This document shows, in pieces, positions 54,008 to 63,794 of a DNA stretch of 64,000 bases. Source of the stretch: Isoetes taiwanensis (Eukaryota; Streptophyta; Lycopodiopsida; Isoetales; Isoetaceae); the NCBI GenBank assembly GCA_021234155.1, contig JAJEKV010000080.1, positions 2,835,867 to 2,899,866 on the forward strand, read 5' to 3'. Every line of letters starts with the position of its first letter. Position 1 is the first letter of the stretch. The notes beneath the pieces are model-generated. The model ran no database searches. It was given only the letters and a program-made list of their open reading frames with translations, and was not told where the DNA came from. The position numbers and the translations under genes are program-made.

Positions 54008-55489
54008 TACTGAATATGTGCTATCTTGGGATAGTCCGCGCTTTCCTTTCTTCGACTTTCCATAGAATGCCCATTGATTCCTAAGCTGCTGTATTTGTTC
54101 GAAGTAGACATCCTGATGGATAGTATTCTTGGTGATATCGTTGCTCTCCTGGCTGACCTTCACATATTCAAGAGGAGTGAGGTTCCCGCCAAAGACACGA
54201 CATTTTCTTTTGGCGAGAAGAAAAAGATAAGATCTTTCGATGAGCCCTTTCTCGGCCTTACCCATTCCAACGCTCGTTGATAAGAATTTGGGCAACTGCA
54301 GTAGTGTGATTGCCATTTACAATCCGTAATTCGTGCATTGTCCAAATCGGCGGCCTTCTTCCACTTCAAAGGTACGCCCAGTGGATCGGATCAAAGGGTA
54401 CAACATCCGCACAAGGTGGATGCATCCGCACATTAATAAATGATTCATAGAGTGTATCAACATGTTCTAGATCGATGACCCTGCGCAGTCATATTTGCAG
54501 TGTGCCCGATGCATTTTGAAGATATCCACCTCTATTTCAATTCAACACCAAGAGGATAGATCCTTTCCCCGCTTAATGTTGATCAATGCAGTTTTGGGAC
54601 AGCTCACGCTTGCTTTCTTGAGTCAACGCCCACGCCAGATGTCGAGCACTTCACAATTTGCCTGCTGCCTTCCCTTGAGCTCAGAGTCGGCCCCACCCCC
54701 ATCGGATGCACCTGGATGTTGATGGTGGAGTAGGGTCTCTTCTTTTCTTAGACGAGGAAGCTATTGCCTCGCAATCCGACTTCGCTTTTCCTTGCTTTTC
54801 TCGGGTGGGGACCGCCGTGATACCTCCTCGATCTAATGCTAAGGTCCCAAGCGTGATGTTCTTCCCATACCACCAAGAATAAGTTTTGGAGTTGATGTGT
54901 CCGATCTTTTCTTCTTAGGAACCTTTTTCTCATGACACGGCTGCGGGTTTCTCTCCCCCCTTAAAGTCCACCCCTTCTTAGGAACTCCATAACGTGATCT
55001 CAACCACGCCGTGTCATAGACCTTTGGCTGGCTCTTCCCATGATACTCTGTGTAAAGGGCCTTTGATCGATTTTGTTTGTGATCAAGTATGCACTGTCTA
55101 ACTGTATTAAATCCATCTAAAATATCTCCCCGTTTGGTGAGTCCTGATCTCTCTAGGCTTTCGTAAGAAGACAGGACCCAGCCCTTGGCCTGACACGAAT
55201 GTGAAGCCTCGGTGATGCTTGCATGCATTAGCTGAGGATTGTAAGTCCCAAAGGGTAACCTGTATCCTTGAAATGACTTATCAAGCACGTCCTCTACGAC
55301 CACCTCTATCTCGTTGGCAAACTCAGTGCTCACAGACATGTCGATTGCTATACCTGCATTCTGTGTCCTCCGAGTCCCGGGCTCAGCAAAGTACAGGCAC
55401 AGATCCTTGAGGTGATTTGTGCTAGACCCAGGGTGGATATTGCCTACCTCTATGCACCAAGTAAATTTATCTGCTACGGCAGTCATTAG
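54008..55489 (-). pseudogene. ParB/Srx-like gene, 5' and central exon (split by Copia)
   Basis: On the minus strand the frame 55489-54839 (LMTAVADKFTWCIEVGN, FANEIEVVVEDVLDKS, GDILDGFNTVRQCILDHKQ) continues a coding start at 61173 across the Copia insertion. After a K/R/S-rich linker, frames with small breaks give NCEVLDIWRGR, DLEHVDTLYESFINVRMHPP, CADVVPFDPIHW, DLDNARIT then V-N-G-N-H-T-T-A-V-A-Q-I-L. They end with CRVFGGNLTPLEYVKVSQES and DVYFEQIQQLRNQWAF, before a GTAAGT donor at about 54008. The pattern (P-F-D-P, then I-x-V-x-G-N-H-T-x-A, then L-T-x-x-E and a Phe/Arg helix) resembles ParB-like N-terminal/sulfiredoxin-fold domains, where a G-x-H-R motif binds nucleotide. The likeness is inferred by eye. 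At least five frame breaks make this copy inactive. Confidence 0.5.
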
Positions 55490-56078
55490 TGAAGAAATAG
55501 AGATTGATTGTTTATGATTTTATGTCAACTAGAGACACAAGGTAAACCAAGATATATTAATATATCAATGCAACCTTTGAAGTATCAACTCTTCAATCAT
55601 TCAATAACGTAAATGCAAGAATAAAACATCAAACTTGGATTTACAATGGGGTCTTCGATAGCACAAGCCTGTTCCCCTAGAACAGCTCAATCATCTGTCT
55701 ATTTCATTATAAACTTCTTCTTCATTTTATTTACAAGGATCCGGCCGCTTCGGCCAGATCCGGCCGCTCAGTGCATAGCTGGGAGTATCTCCTTCATAGC
55801 AGGAGGTTTCCATAATTTGAATCATGGGTTTGGCTCCAACGTATTGGACCGAGATAGCCCAATCCTTATCTCACAATAATTTAAGTGCATTAACCATATA
55901 AACGTTTCAACCATTGTAAGATCGAACCCTTGCTAAACCATTGCATGTGACCCTTGCCTTTCAATCAACCTAATTGAACTTACCACATTCATATGGCACT
56001 CATTAGGTTTAAGAATCTGGAATTCCCCTCTGTTCTTTTGCCATAGCTGTGCTCAGTAGTTAGCATGAATTTCCTTCA
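55490..56078 (-). repeat. 3' LTR of the minus-strand Copia
   Basis: 589 bp, TGAAGAAATAG to TTTCCTTCA on the plus strand. It contains GGATCCGGCCGCTTCGGCC, a GC-rich palindrome, at about 55738. Confidence 0.95.
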
Positions 56079-56088
56079 TTCCCCTTTC
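56079..56088 (-). promoter_or_regulatory. Polypurine tract of the Copia element
   Basis: On the minus strand GAAAGGGGAA directly abuts the 3' LTR. Confidence 0.85.
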
Positions 56089-58388
56089 ATGCTAACTTCA
56101 TTGCTATTGTGTTCCTGCTAACTTCATTGCTGTCATTACATTCTTGGATTCCCAGCTGATTCTTAAATTTCTGAAACTTAATCTCTGATAGGCCTTTGGT
56201 TAATATATCAGCAATCTGCTCATGTGTAGAGATGTATTCAACTGTCACCACACCTTTGGCAACCATTTCTCTAATAAAATGAATATGCAATTCAATATTC
56301 TTAGTCCTTTGGTGCAAAACTGGATTCTTTGTGATTGCAATGCAGCTCATACTGTCAGAATACAATATGGTAGGCAATTTCTGAAACACCTTTAGTTCAT
56401 CAAGTAATCTTCTGACCCATTATTTCCTTAGCAGCAAGTGTTGTAGCATTGTACTCGCCTTTCCAGTTGACATGGCAACACTTGACCGCTTTTTTCTTTT
56501 CAAGTTATTGCAGCTCCTCCTAACATTAAACAAAATCCGTATGGATTTCCTTGTATCAACATCATCGCCCCATCTACCGCGACAAGATATCCTTTTAGCA
56601 CTAAATCATCATTATTAAATGTCAATCCTCGATCTTGAGTATATTTTAAATATCTCAATACTCTTTTGCTATGGTCCAATCTTTGTTTGCACAGGTTATT
56701 CTTGAATCTGCTAAGTAAGTTGATCAGAACGCTTATTTCCGGGTCTCGTCTGCGGTTGGATATGTAAAGCAAACAGCCAATAAGTTCCATGTATGGAATC
56801 TTCTCCATTTCCATCAGCTCATCATGAGTTTTAGGACTATCATTACTGGATAATTTCAAACCTTGAACAATGGGAGTCCTTGCAATATTACAATCAAGCA
56901 TATTAAATCTGTTAAGCATGCTTAAGATGTTGCTGGTCTGAGAGACTTTCAGAAGTTTTCCTTCTCTATTCCTTGATATTTCCATGCCTAAAAACTTCTT
57001 AAGTCTCCCGAGATCTGTCATTTTAAATCTGCTGGTGAGAATCTGTTTGCAGTGGTCTAATATTTCCATATTGCTTGGTACTAGTATGTTATCATCAACA
57101 TACAATGCCAGTATACAAAACTGACCTCCCTTATTGAGAATATATAAATTTACATCATTCAAAAACCTTGTGAAGCCTTGCTCTAGAAGGTATTTATCTA
57201 TACATTGGTACCACATTCTGGGAGACTGTTTAAGGCCATACACAGCACGGTTGAGTTTCCATACCTTATCTTCCCCTGGAGCTTCAAATCCTGGTGCTTG
57301 TTTCATGTAGACATCATCATTCAACTCTGCATTTAAAAATGCTGTGCTTACATCCATGTGATGCATGTCTAAATTATTTGCATTGGCAAATGCCATGAGA
57401 ATTCTGATGCTTGTTAATTTTACAATAGGGGAGAATGTCTCCTCATAATCTATCCCTTTCCTTTGTGTAAATCCCTGTGCCACCAGCCTTGCTTTGAATT
57501 TTTCTTCACCATTAATGCCTCTTTTGATTTTTATAGCCACTTGCTGCCCACAACATTTTTCTGTTCAGGTTTTTTCACTACATCATAAGTCTGAGTTCTT
57601 TTGAATGCTGAAAGTTCTTCCATCATAGCTTCCTTCCATTGTTCTGCATGCTCAGAATCCATTGCTTCCTCATAGGACTGTGGTAAGTCAGGGTCAAGAA
57701 TTGCCATGATTTGATGGATGTCTACATCTTCTTTGTGCAACCTTCTGCTCCTGCCATGATCCATTCTGCCATACATGTCAGAGTTTATGTCCATTGTCTC
57801 CATTGTCTCTCTTAATTTTTCTAGTTCTGTTTTTCTTTTCCTTCTATCCTGCTGAATCTCTACATCATCAGAGTTGTCTGTTTGAGTGTTGCCTTCCTCT
57901 TGTGTTCCCTGCTCCTTTTCTATCTCATTATGATCTGCATCTATTGCCTTTGTATCTTGCTGGAAATTGGCTGCCAGGTCATTATCATCATCAACATCAT
58001 TCAAGCTATTTGATTTTAACAAATCATCACTTGAACAATTGACATCTTTATTCAATGTAACCTGTTGTACTTTATTTTTGTTTTTATAGACCTCATGCTC
58101 ATTAAATACCACATCTCTGCTGATGATAATTTGTCTGTTTTCAGGGTCATATATCCTATAAGCCTTTGCTTGCTCATCATATCCTGCCAAGTAGCATTTA
58201 ATGGCCCTATTGTCTAGTTTCTTCCTTAATTCCTTAGGAATGTGAGCATATCCTAGGCATCCATAGGTTTTGAACATCTCATAAGAAGGAATATTTCCAC
58301 TCCACATCTCTTCAGGTGTTTTCCCTTGAATACTGACAGATGGAAGCTTATTTTGCAAAAGTACTACTGTTTTAATGTTTCTTCCCAC
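56087..58388 (-). pseudogene. Copia reverse transcriptase and RNase H, frame-broken
   Basis: Three frames in series. 58388-57531 holds the end of integrase (TPEEMWSGN, YGCLGYAHIP), an acidic linker and the start of RT (SYEEAMDSEHAEQWKEAMME). 57540-56500 holds the RT core: ARLVAQGFTQRKGIDYEETF, MDVSTAFLNAEL, VYGLKQSPRMWY and LALYVDDNILV (catalytic Y-V-D-D), then GFCLMLGGAA at the RNase H start. 56389-56087 holds RNase H (ILYSDSMSCIAI, STHEQIADILTKGL). The 58388/57540 joint at about 57535 needs one base, and RNase H between 56590 and 56400 has several breaks. The motifs are intact, so loss of function is recent or reflects sequence error. Confidence 0.9.
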
Positions 58389-59777
58389 GTAAAATTAGGC
58401 ATACCGATTGCTTGAGCATGGATCGAACAGCATTGAGGATGGTCCTGTTCTTTCTCTCTGCAATGCCATTTTGCTGAGGAGTGAATCTACAAGTCAGTTG
58501 CCTTCTGATTCCATGCTCTCTGCAATGATTGTTGAATTCCCCTGATAAAAACTCACCACCCCTGTCAGATCTAACACATTTAATTTGTTTTCCAGTTTGC
58601 CTTTCAACTTCCTGTTCAAAAAGCTTATATGCTGAGAAAGCTTGATCTTTATGCCTTAATAAGTAGCACTTGGTTTTTCTTGAGAAATCATCTATGAAAG
58701 TAATAAAATATTTCTTTCCAGTCAGACCTGTAACATTTATTGGACCACAGAGATCAGTATGTATTAATTCAAGAATTTCTTTAGCCCTCTTGTTCGATTT
58801 TGCAAATTTCAGTTTTGTGTGCTTCCCCAACATGCATCCTTCACACATGAATTCATTTTCCTTATCTTCTTCAGCCAGAATCATATTGTGCTTGGCCATG
58901 TATTTGAGGTTGTTAATATTGGTATGTCCTAACCTCTCATGCCATCTTCTGAATGTTGCAGCTGTCACAAGATTGATTGAGCCATCACACTTTGTATTAT
59001 TGAGAGCAAATAAGTTTCCTACTCTTTTTGCCAAAAATTTCAATGTATTTTCCAAGTAGATCTTACATTCAAGTTTCTCAAAGCATACTTTATAACCAAG
59101 ATCAACAAGTTGACTGATAGAAATCAGATTTCTAACTATTGAGGGAACACACAAAACATTTTTCAAATCTACTGGCTTTCCAGATAAGTCAAAGATCTCT
59201 AAGATCCCAGCTACTTCGACCTTTTGCAGGTTGCCATCTCCCATTTGAACATAACTGGATCCTTTACTCACTTTGTCTTTGAGATTTTTAGCATTCTTAA
59301 TCACTGATCTTTCAGCTCCTGAATCTAAAACAAACATATCATCTTTAGAATTCAGTCCTCTTAATGGTTTGCTAATCTCAGAATTTAAACATACCTCAAT
59401 GTTTTCGTCCTCAACTTCTTCTTCCTCAATTGTGACTGATTTTGCCATATTTACTGCAGGGTTTCTTCCCCTGCCTCTCCCTCTAATGTTTTGGGGTTTT
59501 CCCCTTGAGAAATATCCCCTGGCATTATCTGAACCTCGACCTCTTCCCCTATTAAGATCTTTGGGACTTGAACAGTTTACTGCCATGTGACCAAATCCAT
59601 TGCAGTTATAGCATTTATTTTCTTGTGTTCCCTTTGGACAATTATTCTTTAAGTGTCCATACTGGTTGCATATGTAGCAAGGCCCCAGCTTGCTTTTGTC
59701 AAAATTTTTAGCTTTTCCTTTCCCAGCATAAAGAATTTCAGCATGATCAACATTGCCACTAGCCAGAGACTTTTGTT
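58372..59777 (-). pseudogene. Copia zinc knuckles, protease and integrase
   Basis: The frame opens after the gag break and encodes two CCHC knuckles, CYICNQYGHLKNNC and CYNCNGFGHMAVNC. Then come an R-G-R-G-rich segment, the protease motif LDSGAERSV, and the integrase zinc finger (RWHERLGHTNINNLKYMA, then CEGCMLGKH). The catalytic core follows: HTDLCGP, FIDDFSRK, and QQNGIAERKNRT with the Glu. The frame is lost at about 58405-58375, just after RSMLKQS. Protein order and spacing are normal for Copia. It makes viral-like particles' enzymes in active relatives. Confidence 0.92.
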
Positions 59778-60440
59778 CTAATTCTTCACCATAAGCTCAG
59801 CATGATCTCTATTTTTTGCTACATTTCTTACTAAGGTGGATAAGTGCTCAAAATTTGAGAATGCTCTAGCTATGGTCATTACCTGGTGATCTTGTGTAAT
59901 ACTTGTGCCTGCTGCCTCCAAGTCTGCAACCAGGTTGTCCAATTTCTGAAAAAACTCAGTTATATCATCATTGTCATGGAACTTTAAGTTCCTTAATTCC
60001 CTGTCCAAAACATCTAACTGAGAAGATGTTTTGTTCTCATAAGTCTTTATCAAATATTTCCAAATGCCCCTCGGGCTCATTCCTCTTACCTTTAACAGTA
60101 TGCTAGATCCTAGCTTAACTGTAATAATGCTCTTTGCTTCAATTAATTTGGCAACAGCATCACAACTAGTTACCTCCATAGAACTAGGTGTTTCTTTTCC
60201 CTTTGAACTTGAACTTTCAGCTTCTCTTCTCTTTGAACTTGAACTCTCAGCAGTAATAATGACAGCATCATTATTTGTCTCACTGATTTGTTCATTCCCT
60301 TCACCATCTCCATTGACATATGTCCATAATCCTTCAACTTCCAGTATTTCTTTGATCTTCTCTTTCCATACTTGAAATCCCCCTGTACCTTTGAAAACTT
60401 CAACAGCACTTAGTAATGATGCACCTAGTCTAGTTGACAT
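59778..60440 (-). CDS. Copia gag N-terminal part
   Basis: An ATG at 60440, 7 bp inside the PBS, opens 220 codons. It is a UBN2/Retrotran_gag-like protein: FQVWKEKIKEILEVEGLW, two E-S-S-S-K linkers, SPRGIWKYLIKTYENKT, LDVLDRELRNLKFHDND and ITEFFQKLDNLVADLEAAG, ending in RDHAELM. It stops at 59778. One base before, the next frame continues to the zinc knuckles, so the gag-pol polyprotein is broken by a single-base loss near 59788. Gag forms the particle shell. Confidence 0.9.
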   Translation of the reverse strand: MSTRLGASLLSAVEVFKGTGGFQVWKEKIKEILEVEGLWTYVNGDGEGNEQISETNNDAVIITAESSSSKRREAESSSSKGKETPSSMEVTSCDAVAKLIEAKSIITVKLGSSILLKVRGMSPRGIWKYLIKTYENKTSSQLDVLDRELRNLKFHDNDDITEFFQKLDNLVADLEAAGTSITQDHQVMTIARAFSNFEHLSTLVRNVAKNRDHAELMVKN

Positions 60441-60446
60441 GTTCCT

Positions 60447-60458
60447 GCTCTGATACCA
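60447..60458 (-). promoter_or_regulatory. Primer binding site of the minus-strand Copia
   Basis: On the minus strand TGGTATCAGAGC lies two bases inside the 5' LTR edge, complementary to initiator tRNA-Met. Confidence 0.95.
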
Positions 60459-60460
60459 AA

Positions 60461-61049
60461 TGAAGAAATAGAGATTGATTGTTTATGATTTTATGTCAAC
60501 TAGAGACACAAGGTAAACCAAGATATATTAATATATCAATGCAACCTTTGAAGTATCAACTCTTCAATCATTCAATAACGTAAATGCAAGAATAAAACAT
60601 CAAACTTGGATTTACAATGGGGTCTTTGATAGCACAAGCATGTTCCCCTAGAACAGCTCAATCATCTGTCTATTTCATTATAAACTTCTTCTTCATTTTA
60701 TTTACAAGGATCCGGCCGCTTCGGCCAGATCCGGCCGCTCAGTGCATAGCTGGGAGTATCTCCTTCATAGCAGGAGGTTTCCATAATTTGAATCATGGGT
60801 TTGGCTCCAACGTATTGGACCGAGATAGCCCAATCCTTATCTCACAATAATTTAAGTGCATTAACCATATAAATGTTTCAACCATTGTAAGATCGAACCC
60901 TTGCTAAACCATTGCATGTGACCCTTGCCTTTCAATCAACCTAATTGAACTTACCACATTCATATGGCACTCATTAGGTTTAAGAATCTGGAATTCCCCT
61001 CTGTTCTTTTGCCATAGCTGTGCTCAGTAGTTAGCATGAATTTTCTTCA
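60461..61049 (-). repeat. 5' LTR of the minus-strand Copia
   Basis: 589 bp, near-identical to 55490-56078. Differences noted: CTTTGATAGC for CTTCGATAGC, AGCATGTTCC for AGCCTGTTCC, AAATGTTTC for AAACGTTTC, and ATTTTCTTCA for ATTTCCTTCA. Confidence 0.95.
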
Positions 61050-61054
61050 ATTAG

Positions 61055-61173
61055 TTCCGGGACGACTTCAATACCATTGAACTGAATTCCCGCCTCTGCT
61101 TTGTTTGCAAAGAAATGCCCTGCGCCAACGGAGGGCCGTCCCGTACACGCAGCTCGCGTTTAGTTCTTGCCAT
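61055..61173 (-). pseudogene. ParB-like gene, start codon side of the Copia insertion
   Basis: On the minus strand an ATG at 61173 (CATCCATGGCA context) starts MARTKRELRVRDG, PPLAQGISLQTKQAG and FNGIEVVPE. The frame then meets the Copia target duplication. It is in phase with the frame at 55489-54839 when one ATTAG copy is kept. Basic at the start. No function can be assigned to this part alone. Confidence 0.55.
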
Positions 61174-61239
61174 GGATGCTGCATAACATCATTCATTAAT
61201 CCCATTAGTGGTGTGTGAAAGAATTAAAAGAGCAATTTG

Positions 61240-61890
61240 CCAGAGCAGAGGAGATTACAAGAAGAGACCAACCTGAGGGTCCCAAATTGGGCGCCCACCC
61301 AATTTGCAGAGGAGATGAGGTTACCTACAAGAGAGTGGCCTGAGGGTCCCAAATTGGGCGCCCGCCCAATTTGCAGAGCAGATGAGGTTACCTACAAGAG
61401 AGTGGCCTGAGGGTCCCAAATTGGGCCTAATTTGCGCAGAAAGCGTGATGAGGTTACCTAGAAGAGAGACGCCCGAGGGTCCCAAATTGGGCGCCCGCCC
61501 AATTTACAGCAGATGAGGTTACCTACAAGAGAGAGGCCAGAGGGTGCCAAATTGGGCGCCCGCCCAATTTGTAGAGCAGATGAGGTTACCTACAAGAGAG
61601 TGGCCTGAGGGTCCCAAATTGGGCGCCCGCCCAATTTGCAGAGCAGATGAGGTTACCTAGAAGAAAGACTCCCGAGGGTCCCAAATTGGGCGCCCGCCCA
61701 ATTTACAGCAGATGAGGTTACAAGAAGAGAGAGGCCAGAGGGTGCCAAATTGGGCGCCCGCCCAATTTACAGCAGATGAGGTTACCTAGAAGAGAGAGGC
61801 CAGAGGGTCCCAAATTGGGCGCCCGCCCGATTTGGGGATCCAAATGATTTACGAAGCCAAGAGGAGACAAATTGGGCGCCCTTCTGTGGT
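61240..61890. repeat. Palindrome array 3, ~67-bp units
   Basis: Palindromes start at 61284, 61351, 61418 (core shortened), 61484, 61549, 61616, 61683, 61747 and 61812, with a half copy at 61869. Spacing is 64-67 bp. Spacers read AGCAGATGAGGTTACCTA, then AGAGAG(T/A)GGCC(T/A)GAGGGT(C/G)CC. Nine full or near-full units. The array is upstream of the ParB-like gene start (61173). Confidence 0.95.
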
Positions 61891-62104
61891 AATTAGAATG
61901 ATCCAACGGGCCAAAGGGTTATTGGGTGCAGAGGAGACAACTTCTGAGGTACTAAGAGACAACCAAGCAGATAGAGGTGCGCGCCATAGGATTGGGTGGA
62001 CTCCTTAAGGCCAGTGGCTTATCTCCTGCACTAATTTAAAGAACTGAAGTTGAAGAAAAGAGCAGTACCTTTTCCTTCCTTCACGGGTCGACTTTCCATG
62101 AAAG
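61891..62104. other. Spacer without recognised features
   Basis: A degenerate continuation of array 3 (AGAGGAGACAA words) grading into unique sequence. Confidence 0.4.
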
Positions 62105-62310
62105 CAGTGGCGCCTGGAAGCTAGCAGTCAGCGCTTAGAAGAAGTCACTTTGAATACGACAGGCGCCTGGTTGCTCGAAGTTGGCGCTTGGAAGAAAACG
62201 ATAGGCGCCTGGATGCTTGGAGTAAGCGCTTGGAAGAAATCACTGTGAACACGATAGGCGCCTGGATGCTCTGTGTCAGCGCTTCGAAGAAATCGATATG
62301 AACAGGCTCA
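62105..62310 (+). repeat. ~50-bp GGCGCCTGG/GCGCTTGGA minisatellite
   Basis: Four units with GGCGCCTGG(A/T), then TCAGCGCTT(G/A/C)GAAGAA and CACTGTGAACACGATA, begin at about 62108, 62162, 62206 and 62259. GGCGCC and AGCGCT are themselves short palindromes. Confidence 0.85.
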
Positions 62311-62945
62311 AAGAATGCCAGAATGCGAAAAGGAATGGGCGGTTAGCTTTAACTGGTGAGTGACAAGTGGCGGCCATGCAAAAGAAGAGCCTAAAAAATA
62401 GACGTTTTTAATTAAATATGGACCAAAGGAAATAACAATAAAAATAGACAGCTTTGCAATAAATGTGCCCGAAGAAGTAAATGCGCTTTTTTGAATTGAC
62501 CGCCCACGTCTTGTAATTTAAATTTTAAATTTCGAATTCTCACGACGCCCGCCAAATTTCAAATTTATAGTACGGTCCGCCTGGTACATTTTCAATTTCA
62601 AATTAGGGCCCCACCAATATTTGATTTACGTCCCGCCTGCATTTGAATTTGAATTTGAATATATATTGAACTCTGGTGGGAGAATTGATTTTTCAAATAC
62701 TCTCGAGGAAGCGGAGCGGCTAAGCCATTTCGTTCTCTCACATTCTTGGGCAGCTACTTCTTCAGCGGATGGCGTGCGATTCACCAAAGATAAGTTTCTT
62801 TCGGTATATACGTTCATTCTTTGCCTGGATTGGTATAGAACATTATTGATGATAAGATCTGAGAGATAAAAAGATTTGAGAGATGTATGTTTGGTCCCCT
62901 CTATATTCTATCTCGGGTAGCATGGAAGCAGGGCCAAATGGGTGC
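62311..62945 (+). other. A/T-rich block with a possible first exon
   Basis: Low-complexity AAATTT and GAATTTGAATTTG words (62515-62665) precede an 82-codon frame at 62621-62869. Part of it (NTLEEAERLSHFVLSHSWAA, SADGVRFTKDKFLS) looks protein-like and is followed by a GTATAT donor at 62802. It may be an upstream exon of the partial gene at 63795, but this is unproven. Confidence 0.3.
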
Positions 62946-63070
62946 CCAGTTTGATTCCTGAGTAACACTGTATGCACGGATAGACCTCCTGAATATGTAT
63001 CATTCGTGGGTGCCTGCCTTGATTCCTGAGTAACAATGTATGGGCAGATAAACCTCCCGAGTATGTGTCA
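62946..63070 (+). repeat. 69-bp tandem duplication
   Basis: GATTCCTGAGTAACA(C/A)TGTATG occurs at 62952 and 63021, with a shared GATA(G/A)ACCTCC(T/C)GA tail. Confidence 0.85.
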
Positions 63071-63099
63071 TTCATTTATACCATGTGTACTGGCAAATT

Positions 63100-63742
63100 G
63101 GGTGGGTGCACAATTAGAAAGATTACTAGACCAGGGAGCCAATTTTAACAGGTAAGGAGCACTGCAACAGGCAGGAAATTGGGCGGGTGTTCAATTTCAA
63201 CTCCTCATAGTTACTAGAACTGGGACCAAATTGGGCGCTCGCCCAATTTTAGCAGCTAAAAAACACTGCAACAGGGAGGAAATTGGGCGGGTGCCCAATT
63301 TCAACTCCTCAAAGTTACTAGACCAGGGAGCAAATTGGGCGCTCGCCCAATTTTAGCAGCTAAGAAACACTGCAAGAGGGAGGAAATTGGGCGGGTGCCC
63401 AATTTCAACTCCTCAAAGTTACTAGACCATGGAGCAAATTGGGCGCTCGCCCAATTTCAGCAGCTAAGAAGCACTGCAACAGGGAGGAAATAGGGCGGGT
63501 GCCTCTCTTCAATTCCTCAAGACCACTACACCAGGGAGCAAATTGGGCGCTCGCCCAATTTTAGCAGCTAAGGAACACTGCAACAGGGAGGAAATTGGGT
63601 GGGTGCCCAATTTCAACTCCCGCCCGTCCGCTGGCGAGGAGGATTATAGCAGGGAGCAAATTGGGCGGGTGCCCAATTTCACCTCCCCAATTTACGTAAC
63701 AACAGGGAGAAAATTGGGCGCCTGCCCAATTTCACCATCTAA
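63100..63742. repeat. Palindrome array 4, 104-bp higher-order units
   Basis: Two palindrome variants alternate. The type with centre CGCTCG starts at 63228, 63332, 63436 and 63540. The type with centre CGGGTG starts at 63176, 63280, 63384, 63488 (degenerate) and 63592. Each series has an exact 104-bp period, offset by 52 bp. Spacers alternate between TAGCAGCTAAGAA(A/G)CACTGC and CAACTCCTCAAAGTTACTAG. Further copies at 63658 and 63711 are irregularly spaced. Confidence 0.96.
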
Positions 63743-63794
63743 GAACCATGTGCTGTAACTTTGCTCCTGAACTGATTCATTTTTTTTGGTGCAG

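Larger units (their letters stand above)
55485..61054 (-). mobile_element. Copia LTR retrotransposon, TSD ATTAG, minus strand
   Basis: The LTRs are 55490-56078 and 60461-61049, each 589 bp, starting TGAAG and ending CTTCA on the plus strand. About four differences were found by reading them side by side, so they are roughly 99% identical. ATTAG is duplicated at 55485-55489 and 61050-61054. The minus-strand order is PBS, gag, protease, integrase, RT, RNase H, which is Copia order. The internal length is 4,382 bp. It sits inside an exon of the ParB-like gene; removing it with one ATTAG leaves that gene's frame open. The coding region carries several 1-bp frame breaks despite the fresh LTRs. Confidence 0.96.

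Noticed and set aside
55646-55879. 77-codon frame present in both Copia LTRs.
   Set aside because: It is LTR sequence duplicated at 60617, with no known LTR-encoded protein in Copia.
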